A model generated the notes under the pieces. The model had not been told where the DNA came from. It did no database searches and was given only the letters and a program-made list of their open reading frames with translations. A stretch of DNA of 64,000 bases from CAVQMC01 sp963713505 (GTDB taxonomy: Bacteria > Bacteroidota > Ignavibacteria > Ignavibacteriales > Ignavibacteriaceae). Position 1 is the stretch's first letter. Every line of letters begins with the position of its first letter. Below are positions 62,791 to 64,000 of this stretch, one piece after another. The translations under genes and the position numbers were made by a program. The stretch spans positions 67,202-131,201 of the forward strand of contig CAVQMC010000028.1 of the NCBI GenBank assembly GCA_963713505.1. Direction: 5' to 3'.

Positions 62791-64000
62791 ATGACAAAGA
62801 ATCTATTAGATCTGAACGATGTTACTGTAAGATTCGCCGGAGATTCCGGTGATGGAATGCAGTTAACAGGAACTCAATTTACAAACACAACTGCTTTGGT
62901 TGGAAATGACCTCAGCACGCTTCCGGATTTTCCGGCAGAGATACGTGCACCCGCCGGAACGACTTACGGAGTGAGCGGATTTCAATTACATTTTTCCAGT
63001 AATGATATTCATACTCCCGGCGATGCACCGGACATTTTAGTTGCAATGAATCCTGCTGCTTTAAAAACTAATTTATCCGAATTAAAAAAAGGAGGAACAA
63101 TTATAGCAAATATTAATTCCTTCGATTCTAAAAATTTAAGGCTTGCCGGATATGAAAATAATCCGTTGGAAGACGGATCTTTGGAAGGATATGAAGTTGT
63201 TGAAGTTCCTTTATCTAAACTTACTTCAACTGCATTGGAAGACAGCGGACTTTCTGCAAAGGAAATTGCAAGAAGCAAAAACTTTTTTGCACTTGGAATG
63301 ATGTATTGGCTGTACAGCCGTCCTATTGAACCGACTTTGGATTGGATAAAAGTTAAATTTAAAAAAGCTCCTTTAATTGCTGCCGCAAATGAAAAAGCTT
63401 TGAAAGTCAGGATATTATTTCGGTGAAAATACAGAGTTGTTTACAACCAGATATCAAGTTCATCCTGCAAAATTACCAGCAGGAACTTACAGAAATATTT
63501 CCGGTAATGAAGCATTATCATTAGGATTTATTGCCGCTTCAATTAAAAGCGGACTTCCGTTGTTTCTCGGTTCTTATCCGATTACTCCTGCTTCTACAAT
63601 TTTACACGAATTAAGTAAATATAAAAATTACGGAGTTCGTACTTTTCAGGCTGAAGATGAAATTGCTGCTGTATCCGCAGCGATCGGGGCTTCTTTTTCC
63701 GGTGCTTTGGCAATTACAACAACAAGCGGTCCTGGAGTTGCATTAAAAACTGAAGCAATCGGTTTGGCTGTAATGACGGAACTTCCTTTGGTTATTATTA
63801 ATGTTCAAAGAGGCGGACCGAGTACAGGACTTCCTACGAAAACAGAACAATCGGATTTACTGCAGGCTTTATACGGAAGAAACGGTGAAGCCCCGGTTGC
63901 TATCGTTGCGCCTTCAACTCCTGCCGATTGTTTTGATATGGCAATTGAGGCTTCCAGAATTGCAGTAAAATATATGGTGCCGGTTATGTATTTATCCGAT
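62791..64000 (+). pseudogene. Second korA-like 2-oxoacid oxidoreductase alpha subunit, frameshifted and 3' partial
   Basis: The gene begins MTKNLLDLNDVTVRFAGDSG and stays in frame to KALKVRILFR, ending at 63426. The next frame from 63407 reads SGYYFGENTELFTTRYQVHP, then FLGSYPITPAS, TTTSGPGVALKTEAIG and QRGGPSTGLPTKTEQ, and remains open to the window's end. Removing one G near 63406 joins AALK to SGYYF. It is a close paralogue of the korA just upstream (same blocks), so it probably belongs to a second enzyme whose beta gene lies beyond the window. The single lesion may be an error. Confidence 0.85.

Overview
The window is AT-rich, gene-dense bacterial DNA, most likely from Ignavibacteria or a close relative in the Bacteroidota/Chlorobiota (FCB) group. 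Three secreted proteins end in the 'NYPNPFNP' type of C-terminal sorting domain used by the type IX secretion (Por) system, and those proteins are especially common in Ignavibacteria. Candidate promoters match the Bacteroidota TTTG / TAnnTTTG pattern, and there is a ferredoxin-dependent KorAB 2-oxoacid oxidoreductase. I see no phage, insertion sequence, CRISPR array or integrase. The layout looks like ordinary chromosome with an arsenic-resistance island and several decayed or mis-sequenced genes.

Layout. 1-9.8 kb: the end of a fibronectin-III-like protein, a lone receiver-domain regulator, an envelope cluster (DUF4382 lipoprotein, outer-membrane barrel, small lipoprotein, coiled-coil membrane protein), cyclopropane fatty acid synthase and small secreted or membrane proteins. 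9.8-18.8 kb: a secreted Kelch protein, GNAT, two SDR-like proteins, an O-methyltransferase, an FG-GAP/ASPIC protein and a second barrel paralogous to the first. 19.4-25.4 kb: an arsenic and thiol-redox operon (ArsR fused to a small thioredoxin, permease, frameshifted ArsC, Acr3, a thioredoxin-like exported protein, two CxxC thioredoxins, CcdA, redoxin) behind a perfect 26-bp palindrome. 25.4-34.1 kb: a broken serine hydrolase, a 1028-aa hybrid histidine kinase, a candidate small RNA, DedA and a MASE3 histidine kinase. 34.2-42.5 kb: small proteins, a secreted protein, a broken DUF3267 gene, then arylamine N-acetyltransferase, a DDAH-like hydrolase and a frameshifted ATP-grasp protein facing a frameshifted P-type H+-ATPase. 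42.6-55 kb: NudC, tRNA-Gly and tRNA-Cys, STAS protein, a secreted protein, UPF0316, Pcm, MiaA, an AtuA pair, prfB with its programmed frameshift, GDPD, an MGMT-like protein and a PspC pair. 55-64 kb: NadE, DsbD, thioredoxin, KorAB and the start of a second KorA.

How the genes work together. The arsenic operon joins cytoplasmic arsenate reduction and arsenite export to a CcdA-based route that would carry electrons to periplasmic thioredoxins. A DsbD/thioredoxin pair at 56.9-59.2 kb gives the cell a second such route. The envelope genes, sensor kinases and PspC pair suggest an envelope tuned to outside conditions.

A caution runs through the window. About ten genes carry single-base frameshifts, mostly in short homopolymers, and a few genes (25.4-26 kb, 40.4-42.5 kb) carry five or six each, while open reading frames above 600 codons elsewhere are intact. 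This could be local assembly error or real decay, and it should be settled from reads before any of these genes is called dead.
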